Source: Sinomonas gamaensis (lineage in GTDB: Bacteria > Actinomycetota > Actinomycetes > Actinomycetales > Micrococcaceae). From it: a stretch of DNA of 64,000 nt. Both the position numbers and the translations under genes were made by a program. Location: assembly GCF_005876955.1 (NCBI RefSeq), contig NZ_SSCL01000002.1, forward strand, positions 372,001-436,000. Reading direction: 5' to 3'. The notes beneath the pieces are model-generated. The model was given only the letters and a program-made list of their open reading frames with translations. It did no database searches and was not told where the DNA came from. Numbering within the stretch: position 1 is the stretch's first letter; the number at the start of each line of letters is the position of its first letter. Of the stretch, positions 36,362 to 47,385 are shown piece after piece.

Positions 36362-36892
36362 TCAGCTCTGGTTGAAGAAGGCGGTCTGCCCGTCGCTGAC
36401 CTTCTTGTCCTCGCCGAGCACCTCAATGCTCGAAGGAGTCAGGAGGAACACCTTGTTGGTGACGCGCTCGATGCTTCCGTGCAGGCCGAAGACGAGTCCT
36501 GCGGAGAAGTCCACGAGCCGCTTCGCATCAGCCTCGCCCATGTCCGTCACGTTCATGATGACGGGGATGCCTTCGCGGAAGCTCTCGCCGATGACCTTCG
36601 CGTCATTGTAGGACCGAGGGTGAACGGTGGTGATCTGGCGCAGGCCGGCGTCATCGCGCACGGCGGCCGCTCGCTTGATGGGCGTCACGGGGGCGCGGTA
36701 CTCCTCTACCTCGGCAGCTGCAGGCTCGCGGGTCACCAGTGCCTGACGTCGTTCTTCACGCTCGGTCTGCACCGGCTTGTCCTCTTCCGTACGTACGTGT
36801 TCCGGGCGGGCGTGCTCGGCTTCGGCCTCGAACTGCTCATCGCTGTCCGCGAGGCCGAGGTAAACCATGGTCTTGCGCATAACTCCGGCCAT
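36362..36892 (-). CDS. sepF: cell division protein SepF
   Basis: Membrane-binding partner that tethers FtsZ; the main early FtsZ anchor in actinobacteria that lack FtsA. The 176 residues begin with the amphipathic membrane helix [16 protein letters not shown], followed by an acidic linker and the conserved SepF domain (about 88-172; [37 protein letters not shown]). ATG 36892 has AGGAG six bases upstream; an upstream in-frame ATG is unsupported. It lies 75 bases after yggS. Confidence 0.93.
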   Translation of the reverse strand: MAGVMRKTMVYLGLADSDEQFEAEAEHARPEHVRTEEDKPVQTEREERRQALVTREPAAAEVEEYRAPVTPIKRAAAVRDDAGLRQITTVHPRSYNDAKVIGESFREGIPVIMNVTDMGEADAKRLVDFSAGLVFGLHGSIERVTNKVFLLTPSSIEVLGEDKKVSDGQTAFFNQS

Positions 36893-36967
36893 GCTCGACT
36901 CCTGTACTCGGGCCGCGCGGTCCTCGTGCACCGGGTCCCGGCCCTGATGGTCCCGACTGTTCCGAAG

Positions 36968-37699
36968 CTACAGCACACGTGGCCTCGGACCGAGCACATC
37001 GGTACCGATCCGTACGTGTGTCGCACCGGCCGCAACCGCCTGTTCAAGATCTTGGCTCATGCCCGCCGACACCATGGTCGCACGCGGATGGCTATTCCGC
37101 AGTTGCTGTGCGCATTCGGCGAGCCGAGCGAAGGCCGGGCCGGGATCCTCGCCGAGCGGCGCCACTGCCATGAGGCCTGCGAGGCGCAGACTGTGTGAGG
37201 ACGCCACGAGCTCGGCAAGCGAGGCGACTTCTGCCGGCAGGGCTCCCCCGCGGCCGGTCGTCGCGTGGACAGCGAGATTCACTTGGATGAGGCAGTCGAG
37301 CGGGCGGCCGTCCCGAGTGGAGTCGGCCTCGACGGCCTTGGCCAACGCTGAAACGAGCGACGCACGGTCAACCGAATGGACCGCAGCGGCGTACCGGACC
37401 ACGCTCTTGGCCTTGTTGGTCTGGAGCTGGCCGATGAAATGCCACGTGAGGCTCAGGTCAGCCAGTTCCGCGGCCTTCGCCGAGGCTTCCTGGTCGCGAT
37501 TCTCACCGACGTCCGTCACGCCCAGCTCGGCGAGCAGCCGGACGTCGCCGGCCGGGTGGAACTTCGTCACCACAATGAGCTCGGGGAGGTCAGTCCGTCC
37601 CGCTGCCCGGGCGGCCGCGGCAATCCGCGTCCTGACCCGCTCGAGATTGGCTGACAACTGGTCGCGGCGGCGCGCGAGGAAAGCGTCCGACTCAGGCAT
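36968..37699 (-). CDS. YggS/PLPBP family pyridoxal phosphate homeostasis protein
   Basis: A 243-residue PLP-binding protein of the YggS family, which buffers cellular PLP and has no known catalytic activity. The PLP lysine lies in ELIVVTKFHP, and GENRDQEASAKAAEL, WHFIGQLQTNKAK and the C-terminal VSAGMSQDLEQAVAAGATHVRIGTDVLG phosphate-binding region are intact. ATG 37699 overlaps the pgeF stop by eight bases (ATGCCTGA), pointing to translational coupling within the ftsZ operon. Confidence 0.92.
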   Translation of the reverse strand: MPESDAFLARRRDQLSANLERVRTRIAAAARAAGRTDLPELIVVTKFHPAGDVRLLAELGVTDVGENRDQEASAKAAELADLSLTWHFIGQLQTNKAKSVVRYAAAVHSVDRASLVSALAKAVEADSTRDGRPLDCLIQVNLAVHATTGRGGALPAEVASLAELVASSHSLRLAGLMAVAPLGEDPGPAFARLAECAQQLRNSHPRATMVSAGMSQDLEQAVAAGATHVRIGTDVLGPRPRVL

Positions 37700-38432
37700 G
37701 CGCCCACACCAGGCCGACAAACCGGCCCTCCCCCGGAGCGCGTCGATGGGAGAAGAAGCGAGTGTCCTCGAACGTGCAGGCTGCGGCCTCAGTGTGCACG
37801 GGAACCGCGGCTTCCCCGAGCTGGCGGGAGACGCCCGCCGGCAGGTCGAGCGCCGGAGTTCCCCACGCCGTCGTCGCCGCCGTTCCTGGAACGAGCTCCT
37901 CGACCTGTGCCCTCAGCTCTGCAGGAACTTCGTAGCAGCGGCCGCAAATGCTCGGCCCAATCCACGCTTCGAGCTCCTGCCCGCCAGCCTCGCGGAGGGC
38001 GGCGACGGCGGTCGACACCACGCCGGCGGCGAGCCCCACGCGGCCCGCGTGGACCGCTGCGAGGGCGGGGCGACCGTCCTCGAATCGTCCCGCCAGAAGG
38101 ATGGGGACGCAGTCTGCCACCATGACGGCAACTGGTGCGCCGCGCGATAGCAGGGCATCTGCGACCGGCGCATTGCCTGCGTCTTCGGCCCACACAGCCG
38201 TCGAGCCGTGGACCTGTTCCATGTACTGGACCCGGTCGACGCCCGCCGCCTCGGCGAGGGCCGAGCGATGCCGGCGCACGCCGTCGTCGTCCGAGCCCAC
38301 ATGGAAGGCAAGGTTTCCGGCGGAGACCTGCGTGAACGCGCCAGTGACGCCGGGACGGATGTCCCGGCGCCACCAGAAGAGGTCCGCCGTGAGCCTGCGG
38401 TCAGAACGCGGCGTGTGGATGCCGGAGGTCAC
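37692..38432 (-). CDS. pgeF: peptidoglycan editing factor PgeF (laccase-domain, YfiH family)
   Basis: A 246-residue cytosolic protein of the multicopper-like YfiH family. In E. coli the homologue corrects mis-made peptidoglycan precursors; other members oxidise purine nucleosides. The metal-site residues are visible in [19 protein letters not shown] and [15 protein letters not shown], and C-terminally in [12 protein letters not shown]. The GTG start overlaps the ftsZ stop by four bases and yggS overlaps its own stop, so all three are tightly coupled. Confidence 0.92.
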   Translation of the reverse strand: MTSGIHTPRSDRRLTADLFWWRRDIRPGVTGAFTQVSAGNLAFHVGSDDDGVRRHRSALAEAAGVDRVQYMEQVHGSTAVWAEDAGNAPVADALLSRGAPVAVMVADCVPILLAGRFEDGRPALAAVHAGRVGLAAGVVSTAVAALREAGGQELEAWIGPSICGRCYEVPAELRAQVEELVPGTAATTAWGTPALDLPAGVSRQLGEAAVPVHTEAAACTFEDTRFFSHRRAPGEGRFVGLVWAHA

Positions 38433-39622
38433 TTGAGGAAGTCGGGCACGTCAAGATCGTCGCGCGAGCCGGTGAGATCGTGTTCGACGACGGCGGGAAG
38501 CTCGACGTCGAAGCCCGAGTCGGCGGTCGCAGGGTGCGGCTGGTTCCACTGGCTCAGGCCGCTGTGACCGGCGGCCGGCTGGGCAACGGGCCGCGCCGCG
38601 GACGCCGGGGGCGTGGCGGGCGCTGGCGGAGTCGCCTGCTTGGCCTTCGTGTCTTCAAGGGACGGCGAGGTCGCCTTGACGTCATCGAAGCCAGCGGCAA
38701 TGACCGTCACCCGCGCCTCGTCGCCGAGGGCGTCGTCGATCACGGCGCCGAAGATGATGTTCGCCTCGGGGTGAGCGACTTCCTGGACGAGCCGGGCCGC
38801 CTCGTTGATCTCGAAAAGGCCGAGGTCGCTGCCACCCTGGATCGAGAGGAGCACCCCGTGCGCGCCGTCGATCGACGCCTCCAGCAGCGGTGACGCGATG
38901 GCCAGCTCGGCGGCCTTGACCGCACGGTCCTCGCCGCGTGCCGAGCCGATGCCCATGAGGGCGGAACCAGCGCCCTGCATCACGGACTTGACGTCGGCGA
39001 AGTCGAGGTTGATGAGGCCCGGGGTCGTGATGAGGTCCGTGATTCCCTGGACACCGGAAAGGAGGACCTGGTCGGCGGAGCGGAACGCGTCGAGCACCGA
39101 CACATTGCGGTCGCTGATCGAGAGCAGGCGATCGTTGGGGATGACGATGAGCGTGTCGACCTCGTCACGGAGGGCCTCGATCCCGTTCTCGGCCGAGGTG
39201 GCACGCCGGCGGCCCTCGAACGTGAACGGGCGCGTCACCACGCCGATGGTCAGCGCGCCAAGGGAACGGGCGATGCGAGCGACGACGGGCGCACCGCCAG
39301 TGCCCGTTCCACCGCCCTCGCCGGCAGTGACGAAGACCATGTCAGCCCCGCGAAGGACCTCCTCGATCTCGTCCGCGTGATCCTCGGCAGCCTGACGGCC
39401 CACCTCCGGGTTTGCTCCGGCACCGAGTCCACGGGTGAGCTCGCGCCCGACGTCGAGCTTGACGTCCGCGTCGCTCATGAGCAGCGCCTGGGCGTCAGTG
39501 TTGATGGCGATGAACTCCACACCTCGCAGACCGACTTCGATCATGCGGTTGACTGCGTTCACGCCACCGCCGCCAATGCCGACGACCTTGATGACGGCCA
39601 AGTAGTTCTGCGGTGCTGCCAC
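38429..39622 (-). CDS. ftsZ: cell division GTPase FtsZ
   Basis: Tubulin-like GTPase forming the division ring. The 397 residues include the N-terminal [15 protein letters not shown], the GTP signature [12 protein letters not shown] (about 103-114), the T7 catalytic loop in [11 protein letters not shown], a Pro/Ala-rich linker, and the C-terminal partner-binding peptide [13 protein letters not shown] 39622 is the start: AAGGGA lies nine bases upstream and it gives the usual N-terminus. Its promoter with an inverted repeat lies in the 196-base gap after ftsQ. Confidence 0.97.
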   Translation of the reverse strand: MAAPQNYLAVIKVVGIGGGGVNAVNRMIEVGLRGVEFIAINTDAQALLMSDADVKLDVGRELTRGLGAGANPEVGRQAAEDHADEIEEVLRGADMVFVTAGEGGGTGTGGAPVVARIARSLGALTIGVVTRPFTFEGRRRATSAENGIEALRDEVDTLIVIPNDRLLSISDRNVSVLDAFRSADQVLLSGVQGITDLITTPGLINLDFADVKSVMQGAGSALMGIGSARGEDRAVKAAELAIASPLLEASIDGAHGVLLSIQGGSDLGLFEINEAARLVQEVAHPEANIIFGAVIDDALGDEARVTVIAAGFDDVKATSPSLEDTKAKQATPPAPATPPASAARPVAQPAAGHSGLSQWNQPHPATADSGFDVELPAVVEHDLTGSRDDLDVPDFLK

Positions 39623-39678
39623 GTTGAGTGTCCCTTGTTCGAAAGCCTGCTGGGTCTGCAAGAGGCTCGAAGCCCACA

Positions 39679-39703
39679 ACCTTAACCCTCAGGTGGAAGG
39701 TTA
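39679..39703 (-). promoter_or_regulatory. inverted repeat at the ftsZ promoter
   Basis: Perfect 6-base arms AACCTT (39679-39684) and AAGGTT (39698-39703) around a GC-rich centre containing CCTCAGG. It covers the expected transcription start, the position of a repressor or start-site regulator. Confidence 0.5.
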
Positions 39704-39729
39704 TAGTTATGTCAACTAGCTCTTGTGAA
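39701..39729 (-). promoter_or_regulatory. ftsZ: ftsZ promoter
   Basis: -35 TTCACA (39724-39729) and -10 TATAAC (39701-39706), spacer 17 bases, reading toward ftsZ. A second TTGACA lies inside the spacer (39711-39716). The leader would be about 70 bases. Confidence 0.6.
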
Positions 39730-39818
39730 GACGGTATTTGGCGTGATTCGCCCGTGCAACGACCCTGCGGGCGTGTCGCGCGCATTGCGGTGCCATCGCG
39801 CAGAATGACGCTCGCGCC

Positions 39819-40898
39819 TCACCGCGTGACCGGATGCCGCGGGACGCTGACGTCGAAGATGTTCACGGGCGCCTGCCCCTTCACGCTGTTCTCGGCGTTC
39901 TTCATGAGCGCTTGGAGCACCTTGGCCTTGAGGTCGCGATCCTGCGAGTTGCCCCACACCACAGTCTTCCCGTCCGAGAGCTTGAGCTGGACCGAATCGA
40001 CCGAGTCCGCCGAGGCCGTCGCCATCTGGCCGAGGACCTCCGCCGGAAGGGCCGAGAGCACACCCGTCACGGCGAGGAACGTCTCGTGAGACATATGAGC
40101 CCCTTGAGGATCGATGACCGGCACGGGAAAGGCCGACTGGTCCTTGGCGGTCGCGATCTGCACACCGTCGCCGTCCACGACAGAGAAGGCATCTCCCTGC
40201 TTCACGAGCGCCACGGGGACGCGCTCGACGACCGTCACATGAAGGGTGTTGGGCGGCACCGCCTGAGTCCGGACGGACTTCACCTGGACGATCGGCAGCA
40301 CGAGACGGCTGACGTCGTCCGGCCCGACCTGCGGCAGCGGTCGCCCCACGAGCGGTGCAAGCGCCGCCTGCACCTGCGCGGGCGTAAGCATCTTGGTGCC
40401 GTCCACCGCGATGGTCCGGACGGCGAGCACCGGGGTGAACACGAGAACGGCCATGAGCCCCGCAACGAGGCCGACGACGGACCCCGCCACGAGCACGGCC
40501 CGCCGACGGAGGCGCTTCGCCCGCGGAACGGGGAACGCAACGACCTCGGCCGCGCCTCCCGGCCCAGGCGAGCCGGCCTTCGTCAGCGCGACGCTTCTCC
40601 TGCTTGGGAAGAGCTTTCTCTCAGGCTTCGGCTTCCTGTTCTCCGATGCACGTTCTTTCGCGGGTGCAGGCTCATGGGACGCACCCGCCGTCCCAGAAGG
40701 ATTCGCCGGCGAAGTCTCGGGCTCGTTCACGGGACGAAGGACCGTGACTTTCGCCGAGTGCCCCAGCTGCCGGCGCTCGCCCAAGTCGTCAGCGACCTCG
40801 TCGAGGTCGAGGCGCGACGACGGCGGCTGAGAGGACGACTGAGAGGACGGCGGCGAAGCGACGCGCGGGACCCTCGGCTTCCTCGGGCTAGGTGACAT
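39819..40898 (-). CDS. ftsQ: cell division protein FtsQ/DivIB
   Basis: Bitopic divisome protein, 359 residues: a long basic, Pro/Ser-rich cytoplasmic N-terminus (about 1-140), one membrane helix (AVLVAGSVVGLVAGLMAVLVF, about 145-165), the POTRA domain (VRTIAVDGTKMLTPAQVQAAL) and the FtsQ beta domain. ATG 40898 has GGAGG six bases upstream and overlaps the murC stop by 11 bases; an upstream GTG-type start inside murC is unsupported. It lies 196 bases upstream of ftsZ, where the ftsZ promoter is found. Confidence 0.92.
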   Translation of the reverse strand: MSPSPRKPRVPRVASPPSSQSSSQPPSSRLDLDEVADDLGERRQLGHSAKVTVLRPVNEPETSPANPSGTAGASHEPAPAKERASENRKPKPERKLFPSRRSVALTKAGSPGPGGAAEVVAFPVPRAKRLRRRAVLVAGSVVGLVAGLMAVLVFTPVLAVRTIAVDGTKMLTPAQVQAALAPLVGRPLPQVGPDDVSRLVLPIVQVKSVRTQAVPPNTLHVTVVERVPVALVKQGDAFSVVDGDGVQIATAKDQSAFPVPVIDPQGAHMSHETFLAVTGVLSALPAEVLGQMATASADSVDSVQLKLSDGKTVVWGNSQDRDLKAKVLQALMKNAENSVKGQAPVNIFDVSVPRHPVTR

Positions 40899-42315
40899 GG
40901 CGTCCCTCCCCGCCCACCTCGCGCTCACGAAGCGCCTCGAGAATGGCCGGCCCCTGAGCTGTCACATCGCCCGCCCCGACCGTGATCACGATGTCGCCGG
41001 CAGCGGCATCCGAGGCGATCGCCCGGACGGCGTCGACGGGCGATGGCGCGTACGCCCCGGGAGGAAGGGCCGTGGTGATGAGCTCGCTCGTCACCCCGGG
41101 GATGGGATCCTCACGGGCGGGATAGATGTCGAGGACGCGCACGCTGTCCGCGGCGGAGAGCGCCTCAGCGAACTCTGCAGAGAACTCGCGGGTGCGCGAG
41201 AAGAGGTGCGGCTGGAAGAGCACGTGCACGCGCCCCGGCCCCGCGACACTTCGCGCGGCAGCGAGGGCGGCCCGAACCTCGGTGGGGTGATGCGCGTAGT
41301 CGTCGTACACGCGGACCCCACCCACCTCGCCCTTGAATTCGAAGCGGCGCGCGGCGCCGCTGAACGTCGCGAGAGCGGCCGCGGCACGCTCCGGGTCCAC
41401 GCCGAGACCGAGAACGACCGCAGCGAAGGCGCCCGCCGCGTTGCGGGCGTTGTGAAGGCCGGGCACTGCGAGAGGAAGCTCGAAGCGTCGGTCGTCCCAG
41501 GCGAGGAAGGTTCCGCCGGAGTCGGACGCAAGACGCACGTCCGCATCGTCTGCCGTGCCGTAGAGGATGACGCGCGGTCCGGTGCCGCCCGCCGTCGAAC
41601 GCCTCCGCTCCGCAACTCCGCGCGCGCCGTCGTCGTCTGCACACGCGACCAGCAGCCCCTCGTCGGGAAGGAGCCCCGCGAAGTCGTCGAAGGCGGCGTG
41701 GACTGCCTCTGCGGTGCCGTAATGGTCCAGGTGATCCGCCTCGACGTTCGTGATGACCTCGACGAGCGGGCGGTAGTTGAGGAAGGAGCCGTCCGACTCA
41801 TCGGCCTCGGCCACGAACACGTCCGTGGTCCCGTGGGCGGCGTTGACTCCGAGGGCCGGCACGTTGGCCCCGATCGCGAAGCTCGGGTCCAGCCCCGCAC
41901 CGCGCAGCATCCAGGTGGCCATCGACGTCGTGGTCGTCTTGCCGTGGGTCCCAGCGACGGCGAGGACTCGGTTCCCGGCCATGGCCGCGGCGAGCCCCTG
42001 CGAGCGGTGGAGGATCCGCAGGCCACGAGCGCGGGCTTCGCCGACCTCGGGATTGTCGGACCGGATCGCGGACCCCACGACGACCGTGTTCGCGTCCCCC
42101 ACGTGAGCGGCGTCGTAGCCGACGGCAATTCGCGCGCCGAGCGCAGCAAGGTCACGCATGACCGGAAGGTCCTTGGCATCTGAGCCGCTGACGGGCACGC
42201 CCCGGGCGACCATGACCCGTGCCACCGCCGACATCCCCACGCCGCCCACCCCGACGAAGTGGACGCGTCCGAGCTCAGCGAGAGCCGTGCCGACCGCCTG
42301 TCCCTGACCGCTCAC
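40888..42315 (-). CDS. murC: UDP-N-acetylmuramate--L-alanine ligase
   Basis: Adds L-alanine to UDP-MurNAc, the first amino acid of the stem peptide. The 475 residues show the Mur ligase layout: N-terminal UDP-binding Rossmann motif [13 protein letters not shown], central ATP motif [11 protein letters not shown], and the C-terminal domain with [14 protein letters not shown]. The GTG start overlaps the murG stop by four bases (GTGA). The frame is open upstream to 43089, but that part runs inside murG in another frame and is not coding. Confidence 0.95.
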   Translation of the reverse strand: MSGQGQAVGTALAELGRVHFVGVGGVGMSAVARVMVARGVPVSGSDAKDLPVMRDLAALGARIAVGYDAAHVGDANTVVVGSAIRSDNPEVGEARARGLRILHRSQGLAAAMAGNRVLAVAGTHGKTTTTSMATWMLRGAGLDPSFAIGANVPALGVNAAHGTTDVFVAEADESDGSFLNYRPLVEVITNVEADHLDHYGTAEAVHAAFDDFAGLLPDEGLLVACADDDGARGVAERRRSTAGGTGPRVILYGTADDADVRLASDSGGTFLAWDDRRFELPLAVPGLHNARNAAGAFAAVVLGLGVDPERAAAALATFSGAARRFEFKGEVGGVRVYDDYAHHPTEVRAALAAARSVAGPGRVHVLFQPHLFSRTREFSAEFAEALSAADSVRVLDIYPAREDPIPGVTSELITTALPPGAYAPSPVDAVRAIASDAAAGDIVITVGAGDVTAQGPAILEALREREVGGEGRHVT

Positions 42316-43448
42316 GCCGTTGCCGCCTCCATCACCATCGTCGCCATCGCCTCGTCTGCGTCGCGCACCCCGTGCGCTCGGGCCTTCTCCCCCATCTCCT
42401 CGAGCCTCCGGGGGTCCTTCAGAAGCGGCAAGGCCTCGCGTTCGAGCCATTCGGGCGTGAACTCGGCGTCCCGCACCAGCTTCGCCGCGCCGGCCTCGAC
42501 GAGAGCCCGGGCGTTGAGCGCCTGCTCTCCGTTGCCGATCGGCAGTGGAACGAAGACCGCCGGGAGCCCGACCGCGGCCACCTCGCAGACCGTTCCCGCG
42601 CCCGCGCGGCACACGATGAGGTCCGCGGCAGCGTAGGCCTTCTCCATGCCATCGACGTAGGCGACCTGATGGTAGCCGGGGGCTGCGAGTCGGGTCCCGT
42701 CTCCTCGCGTGACTTCCTTGCCGCGCCCGGTGATGTGCAGGGTCTGGATCCCCGCCGAGGCGAGCGCGGGCAGGGACGCCGCCAGAGTGCGGTTGATGCT
42801 CAACGCACCCGAGGAGCCGCCCGTCACCACCAGGGTGGGGAGCTCCGGGTCGAGCCCGAGAGAACGCCGAGACTCGTCCCGCATCTTGGCCCTGTCCAGA
42901 GTCGAGACCTCGCGGCGCATGGGCATCCCGACCACGCGGGCGTGGCGCAGCTTGGTCTCCGGGAACGCGGTCCCCACTCTTGTGGTGAACAGGGCACCCA
43001 CGCGATTTGCGAGGCCGGCGCGCGTGTTGGCCTCGTGGATCACGACCGGCGTTCCCCGACGACGGGCAGCGAGGTACATCGGAGTGCACACGTAGCCGCC
43101 GACACCGACGACGACGTCAGCCCCCGCCTGATGGAGGACCGCCTCAGCCTGGCGCACCGCGGCGGCGAGCCGTTTCGGCAGCCGGAGGAGGTCAAGACTC
43201 GGGCGTCGCGGAAGCGGGACGCGATCGATGACAGCGAGCTCGAACCCCGCCTCCGGCACGAGGCGGGTCTCCATGCCCGAAGCAGTGCCGACCGCGAGGA
43301 TCCGTGATGTGGGATCGCGCCGGACGACGGCCCGCGCGATCGCCAGCAAGGGGCTGATGTGCCCGGCCGTGCCCCCTCCTGCGAGGACGACGGAGGGGCC
43401 GGAGCGGGGCTGGGGCGCGCTCGTTCGGACAGGGTCCTCGTTGGGCAT
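42312..43448 (-). CDS. murG: UDP-GlcNAc:lipid I N-acetylglucosaminyltransferase
   Basis: Makes lipid II on the inner face of the membrane. It has 378 residues of GT-B fold. The N-terminal glycine loop [19 protein letters not shown], the central [30 protein letters not shown], and the C-terminal [15 protein letters not shown] and [25 protein letters not shown] (UDP-GlcNAc binding) are intact. Three ATGs are possible (43466, 43460, 43448); 43448 has GAGG six bases upstream. It follows ftsW by 20 bases. Confidence 0.94.
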   Translation of the reverse strand: MPNEDPVRTSAPQPRSGPSVVLAGGGTAGHISPLLAIARAVVRRDPTSRILAVGTASGMETRLVPEAGFELAVIDRVPLPRRPSLDLLRLPKRLAAAVRQAEAVLHQAGADVVVGVGGYVCTPMYLAARRRGTPVVIHEANTRAGLANRVGALFTTRVGTAFPETKLRHARVVGMPMRREVSTLDRAKMRDESRRSLGLDPELPTLVVTGGSSGALSINRTLAASLPALASAGIQTLHITGRGKEVTRGDGTRLAAPGYHQVAYVDGMEKAYAAADLIVCRAGAGTVCEVAAVGLPAVFVPLPIGNGEQALNARALVEAGAAKLVRDAEFTPEWLEREALPLLKDPRRLEEMGEKARAHGVRDADEAMATMVMEAATA

Positions 43449-43468
43449 CGGAGACCTCATGGGCATTG

Positions 43469-44725
43469 CTAGGTGCTGGCCTTCCGCTTTGTCGCCTTCT
43501 GCGCGGCGGCTGGCCTGCGCACTGTCCACCGGGGGCGCCCCGCCGAGGCGGGCCGCATCTCCTCCCGGGCCAAAGACAAGACTACGCCGACGCCGCAGAG
43601 GCAACTGACGAGCGCCGAGCCTCCCGAGGAGATGAACGGCAGAGGCACGCCGATGACGGGAAGGAGTCCTGTGACCATCGCCATGTTGAGAGCTGCCTGC
43701 CCGAGGAGCCATGCCATGATCGTCCCGGCCAGCACGCGCGGGAAGAGCTCCTTCTGGCGGATCACCACACGGAAGATCGCCACCGCGAGGACCGCGAACA
43801 GTGCCAGGACCAAGAGGGTGCCGAAGAGGCCGAGCTCCTCCCCCAGCACCGAGAAGATGAAGTCGTTCTGCGCTTCGGGGATCCAGTTGTATTTCTGCCG
43901 GCTCTGACCGAGGCCCACACCGAGCCAGCCGCCCGAGGCGAGTCCTTGGAGGCCGTTCTGGACCTGATAGGTGAAGTCGGCATCCTGGCTGCATTCGGGC
44001 GGAGTCTGGCCCACCCACGCGTAGATGCGGCACATGCGGTTGGCGCTCGTCACGGCGAATCCGATCGCGCCGGCCGTCATGATGGCACCGCAGACCGCGA
44101 AGATCCGTGTAGGGACCCCACCGAAGAACAGCGCGGCGGCCATGACGAGCAGGATCACGAGGGTCGTGCCGAGATCGTGGCCCCAGATGACGAGTCCCGC
44201 CACGCCGAGGCCCATGGGCACCACGGGCACGAGGGCGTGCTTCCAGTTGTGCAGCAGGTTCGCCTTCTTCGTCAGGATCGTGGCCATCCACAGCGCCAGG
44301 AGCAGTTTTGCGAACTCCGATGGCTGCAGGCTGAAACCCGCGACGTCGATCCAGTTGCGGTTGCCGAGGACCCGTTTTCCCATGAGCTGGACCAGCACGA
44401 GGAGCACGAGAGTGCCCCCGATGCCCGGCCAGGCCAGCCGTTTGAGCCACCGCACGTTGATCCTGGAGATGATGAACATGCCGATGACGCCGATGATGCC
44501 GAAAACCGTCTGCTTGAGTGCGGCGCTGTACGGACTATCCCCGAGCGAGATGCTCTCGACGCTTGAGGCGGACAACACCATCATGATCCCGATGGCGGTC
44601 AGGGCAAGGGTCGCCCCCAGAATGAGGTAGTAGCCGGCTCCGGAACCGAGCGGGCCGGGGCCCTCGAGACGCCGCCACAGCGACTGCGCGGTCCCTCCGG
44701 GCCGCTCCTGCTGCGCTGTGGCCAT
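43469..44725 (-). CDS. ftsW: septal peptidoglycan polymerase FtsW (SEDS family)
   Basis: Polytopic SEDS glycosyltransferase that polymerises lipid II with FtsI at the septum. The 418 residues have about ten membrane helices, and the SEDS blocks [16 protein letters not shown], the catalytic-Asp loop region around GHDLGTT, and [24 protein letters not shown]. The C-terminus is basic. ATG 44725 has AAGGAG seven bases upstream and begins three bases after the murD stop. Confidence 0.95.
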   Translation of the reverse strand: MATAQQERPGGTAQSLWRRLEGPGPLGSGAGYYLILGATLALTAIGIMMVLSASSVESISLGDSPYSAALKQTVFGIIGVIGMFIISRINVRWLKRLAWPGIGGTLVLLVLVQLMGKRVLGNRNWIDVAGFSLQPSEFAKLLLALWMATILTKKANLLHNWKHALVPVVPMGLGVAGLVIWGHDLGTTLVILLVMAAALFFGGVPTRIFAVCGAIMTAGAIGFAVTSANRMCRIYAWVGQTPPECSQDADFTYQVQNGLQGLASGGWLGVGLGQSRQKYNWIPEAQNDFIFSVLGEELGLFGTLLVLALFAVLAVAIFRVVIRQKELFPRVLAGTIMAWLLGQAALNMAMVTGLLPVIGVPLPFISSGGSALVSCLCGVGVVLSLAREEMRPASAGRPRWTVRRPAAAQKATKRKAST

Positions 44726-44728
44726 CCC

Positions 44729-46276
44729 CTACTCCTTGCTCTGGGCCCGCCCTTCGACGAGGTTCCGGACCGCATCGACGAATGCCTCGCCACGCTGGGC
44801 ATAGGACGCGAATTGGTCCATCGACGCCGCAGCCGGAGCCATGAGCACGGTATCCCCGGCTCCCGCGGCCTCGGCCGCGAGCTCGACAGCCCGAGCCATG
44901 ATCAACGCGCCGTCGGGGCGGTCCTCTCCAGTCTGGCCCGCCTCGACGGGGATCACCGGCACATTCGCTGCGTGTCGCGCGAGCGCTGCTGCAAGCTCGC
45001 TGCTGTCCACCCCGATGAGCACCACAGCTTTGAGACGCTTGGAGTTACCGGCGACGAGCTCGTCATAAGTGACGCCCTTGGACAGTCCGCCCGCGATCCA
45101 CACGACGGATTCAAACGCGGCGAGCGAGGCACTCGCCGCGTGCGGGTTCGTCGCCTTGGAATCGTTGATCCACTCGACGCCGTCGACCGTGGCGACCGAC
45201 TGGATCCGGTGATCGCCGGGCAGATAGGCGCGCAGGCCCTCGCGGACCGCAACAGGTTCGACGCCGTAGGCCCTCACGAGCGCGGCCGCGGCGAGGGCGT
45301 TGGCCACCATATGGCGAGGGGCTGTCCGGCCGAGGTCCTTGATCGACGCGAGCTCGGCCGCATGGTCCCGCCGCTCGGCGATGAAGGCCCGATCCACGAG
45401 CAGGCCTTCGACGACTCCCACCATGCTGATGGCGGGCGTCGTGGTCGTGAAGCCGATGGCACGACATCCCTCGATGACGTCCGCCTCTTCGACCATCCGT
45501 TCGGTCTCGATCTGCTCCGCGTTGTAGACGGCGGCCTTCTGCGTGTTGTGGTAGATCTTCGCCTTGTCGGCCAGATAGCTCGCGTACGAGCCGTGCCAAT
45601 CCACGTGGTCCTCGGCAACGTTGAGCACGACCGACGCGATCGGCGAAAGGGACTCGGCCCAATGCAGCTGGAAGCTTGAGAGCTCCACGACGAACACGTC
45701 GTACTCGACGGGCTCACGGATCGCATCCAGGACCGGCTTGCCCACGTTGCCGACCGCGACGGCCTTCAGGCCAGCGGCCCGGAGCATCGACTCGGCCATG
45801 CCGACCGTCGTCGTCTTCCCGTTCGTCCCGGTGACCGCGAGCCAGTCCGCCGTCTTCTTCCCGCGGCGCGTGCGCACACGCCATGCGAGCTCCACGTCGC
45901 CCCAGACGGGGATGTCCTTGCGGGCAGCGGCAGCCAGGACGGCCTGATCGGGACGCCAGCCGGGCGAGGTGACCACGAGGTCGGGCAGCTCGCCGTCGAT
46001 GAGCGGAAGCGACTGGACGGCCTCTGGACCGAGCAGGACGTCGAGCGCGCCGACGATGCGCAACGTGTCGGCCTGGGCTTGGGTGCGCTCGGTGACGGAG
46101 CCGTCGATGACGACGACGCACGCGCCCAGTTCGATGAGGGTGTCGGCGGCCGCGAAGCCGGAGACGCCGATCCCGGTCACGAGCACCCGGAGGCCGGACC
46201 AGTCAGCGTCCCACGACGTGAGGGAGGCAAGACGCTCTTGGACTCCGGCTTTGCCCCTGCTCTCTCCACGGCTCAT
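44729..46276 (-). CDS. murD: UDP-N-acetylmuramoylalanine--D-glutamate ligase
   Basis: Adds D-glutamate to UDP-MurNAc-L-Ala. It has 515 residues, somewhat longer than the roughly 440 of E. coli. The N-terminal domain has VLVTGIGVSGFAAADTLIELG, the ATP motif is VTGTNGKTTTVGM, followed by ELSSFQLHWAESLSPIASVVLNVAEDHVDWHG and the C-terminal WINDSKATNPHAASASL with the substrate Lys/Ser/Thr. The ATG shares one base with the mraY stop (TGATG). The frame extends upstream to 46909 antisense-like within mraY; that part is not coding. Confidence 0.95.
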   Translation of the reverse strand: MSRGESRGKAGVQERLASLTSWDADWSGLRVLVTGIGVSGFAAADTLIELGACVVVIDGSVTERTQAQADTLRIVGALDVLLGPEAVQSLPLIDGELPDLVVTSPGWRPDQAVLAAAARKDIPVWGDVELAWRVRTRRGKKTADWLAVTGTNGKTTTVGMAESMLRAAGLKAVAVGNVGKPVLDAIREPVEYDVFVVELSSFQLHWAESLSPIASVVLNVAEDHVDWHGSYASYLADKAKIYHNTQKAAVYNAEQIETERMVEEADVIEGCRAIGFTTTTPAISMVGVVEGLLVDRAFIAERRDHAAELASIKDLGRTAPRHMVANALAAAALVRAYGVEPVAVREGLRAYLPGDHRIQSVATVDGVEWINDSKATNPHAASASLAAFESVVWIAGGLSKGVTYDELVAGNSKRLKAVVLIGVDSSELAAALARHAANVPVIPVEAGQTGEDRPDGALIMARAVELAAEAAGAGDTVLMAPAAASMDQFASYAQRGEAFVDAVRNLVEGRAQSKE

Positions 46277-47385
46277 CACAGTCCAGCCACCCATTCTGCA
46301 TAGAAGACCGCCAGGCCGACCGCGACGAAGAGGCCGGCAAGGATCCAGAATCGCACCACGACAGTGACTTCGGCCCATCCCTTGAGCTCGAAGTGATGTT
46401 GGAGCGGAGCCATCTTGAACAGGCGTCTCCCCTTGGTGAGCTTGAAGAACCCGACCTGCAGGATCACCGAGAGCGTGATGAGTACGAAGAGGCCGCCAAG
46501 GATCCCGAGGAGGAGCTCCGTCCGGGACAGGATCGCGAAGCCAGCGATGGCAGCGCCGATAGCGAGCGAGCCTGTGTCTCCCATGAAGATCTTGGCGGGC
46601 GAGGTGTTCCACCACAGGAAGCCGACGAGTGCGGCGCTCATGATGGCCGCGAGCAGCGCGAGATCGAGGGGGTCCCTCACCTCGTAGCAGACCGAGCCGG
46701 GGACGCGCGCGGATCCGCACCGCTGATTGCTCTGCCAGATCCCGAGGAGCGTGTAGGCCCCGAAGACCATGATCGAGGCCCCCGCGGCGAGGCCGTCGAG
46801 GCCATCTGTGAGGTTGACACCGTTGCTTGCGGCGGTCACGAGGAAATTCGCCCAGATGACGAACAGGATCGCGCCCAGCACCGTTCCGGCGAAGGCGAGG
46901 TTCAGCCACGGGATATCACGGAGGAACGAGACCATGGTGGAGGCGGGCGTGCGCCCATGCTCGTCGGGGAACTGGAGGACCAGGAGCGCAAACGCGATGC
47001 CGATCGCCCCTTGGCCGATGAGCTTCGCCCGGGCGCTCAGGCCGAGGCTGCGCTGTTTGGAGATCTTGATGAAGTCGTCCAGGAAGCCGACCACGCCCAT
47101 CCCGACCATGAGGAACAACAAGAGGATCGCCGACATCGTGGGCCCCGTGCTCTCCGGGTTCATGATCCACATGGCGAAATGGGCCAGGAAATACGACAGC
47201 ACGGTGGCGAGGACGAAGACCGCTCCGCCCATGGTGGGCGTGCCGCGCTTGGTGTGGTGGCTCGTGGGGCCGTCATCCCGGATGAACTGCCCGTAGCCCT
47301 TGTGCACCAGCAGCCGGATGAACAGGGGCGTTCCGACGAACGCGAGGACAAGGGCGAGCCCGGCGCCGATCAGCAGTGCGATCAC
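46276..47385 (-). CDS. mraY: phospho-N-acetylmuramoyl-pentapeptide transferase
   Basis: Membrane enzyme making lipid I from UDP-MurNAc-pentapeptide and undecaprenyl phosphate. It has 369 residues and about ten membrane helices. Catalytic motifs are intact: [16 protein letters not shown] near the N-terminus, [31 protein letters not shown] and [11 protein letters not shown], with [11 protein letters not shown] near the end. The GTG start overlaps the murF stop by four bases. Confidence 0.96.
   Translation of the reverse strand: MIALLIGAGLALVLAFVGTPLFIRLLVHKGYGQFIRDDGPTSHHTKRGTPTMGGAVFVLATVLSYFLAHFAMWIMNPESTGPTMSAILLLFLMVGMGVVGFLDDFIKISKQRSLGLSARAKLIGQGAIGIAFALLVLQFPDEHGRTPASTMVSFLRDIPWLNLAFAGTVLGAILFVIWANFLVTAASNGVNLTDGLDGLAAGASIMVFGAYTLLGIWQSNQRCGSARVPGSVCYEVRDPLDLALLAAIMSAALVGFLWWNTSPAKIFMGDTGSLAIGAAIAGFAILSRTELLLGILGGLFVLITLSVILQVGFFKLTKGRRLFKMAPLQHHFELKGWAEVTVVVRFWILAGLFVAVGLAVFYAEWVAGL

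Noticed and set aside
42316-44450. In-frame N-terminal extensions of murC and murG that reach into the upstream gene
   Set aside because: The extra residues are Arg/Pro/Gly-rich, overlap real genes in another frame, and are absent from Mur enzymes; overlap starts and ribosome sites define shorter proteins.
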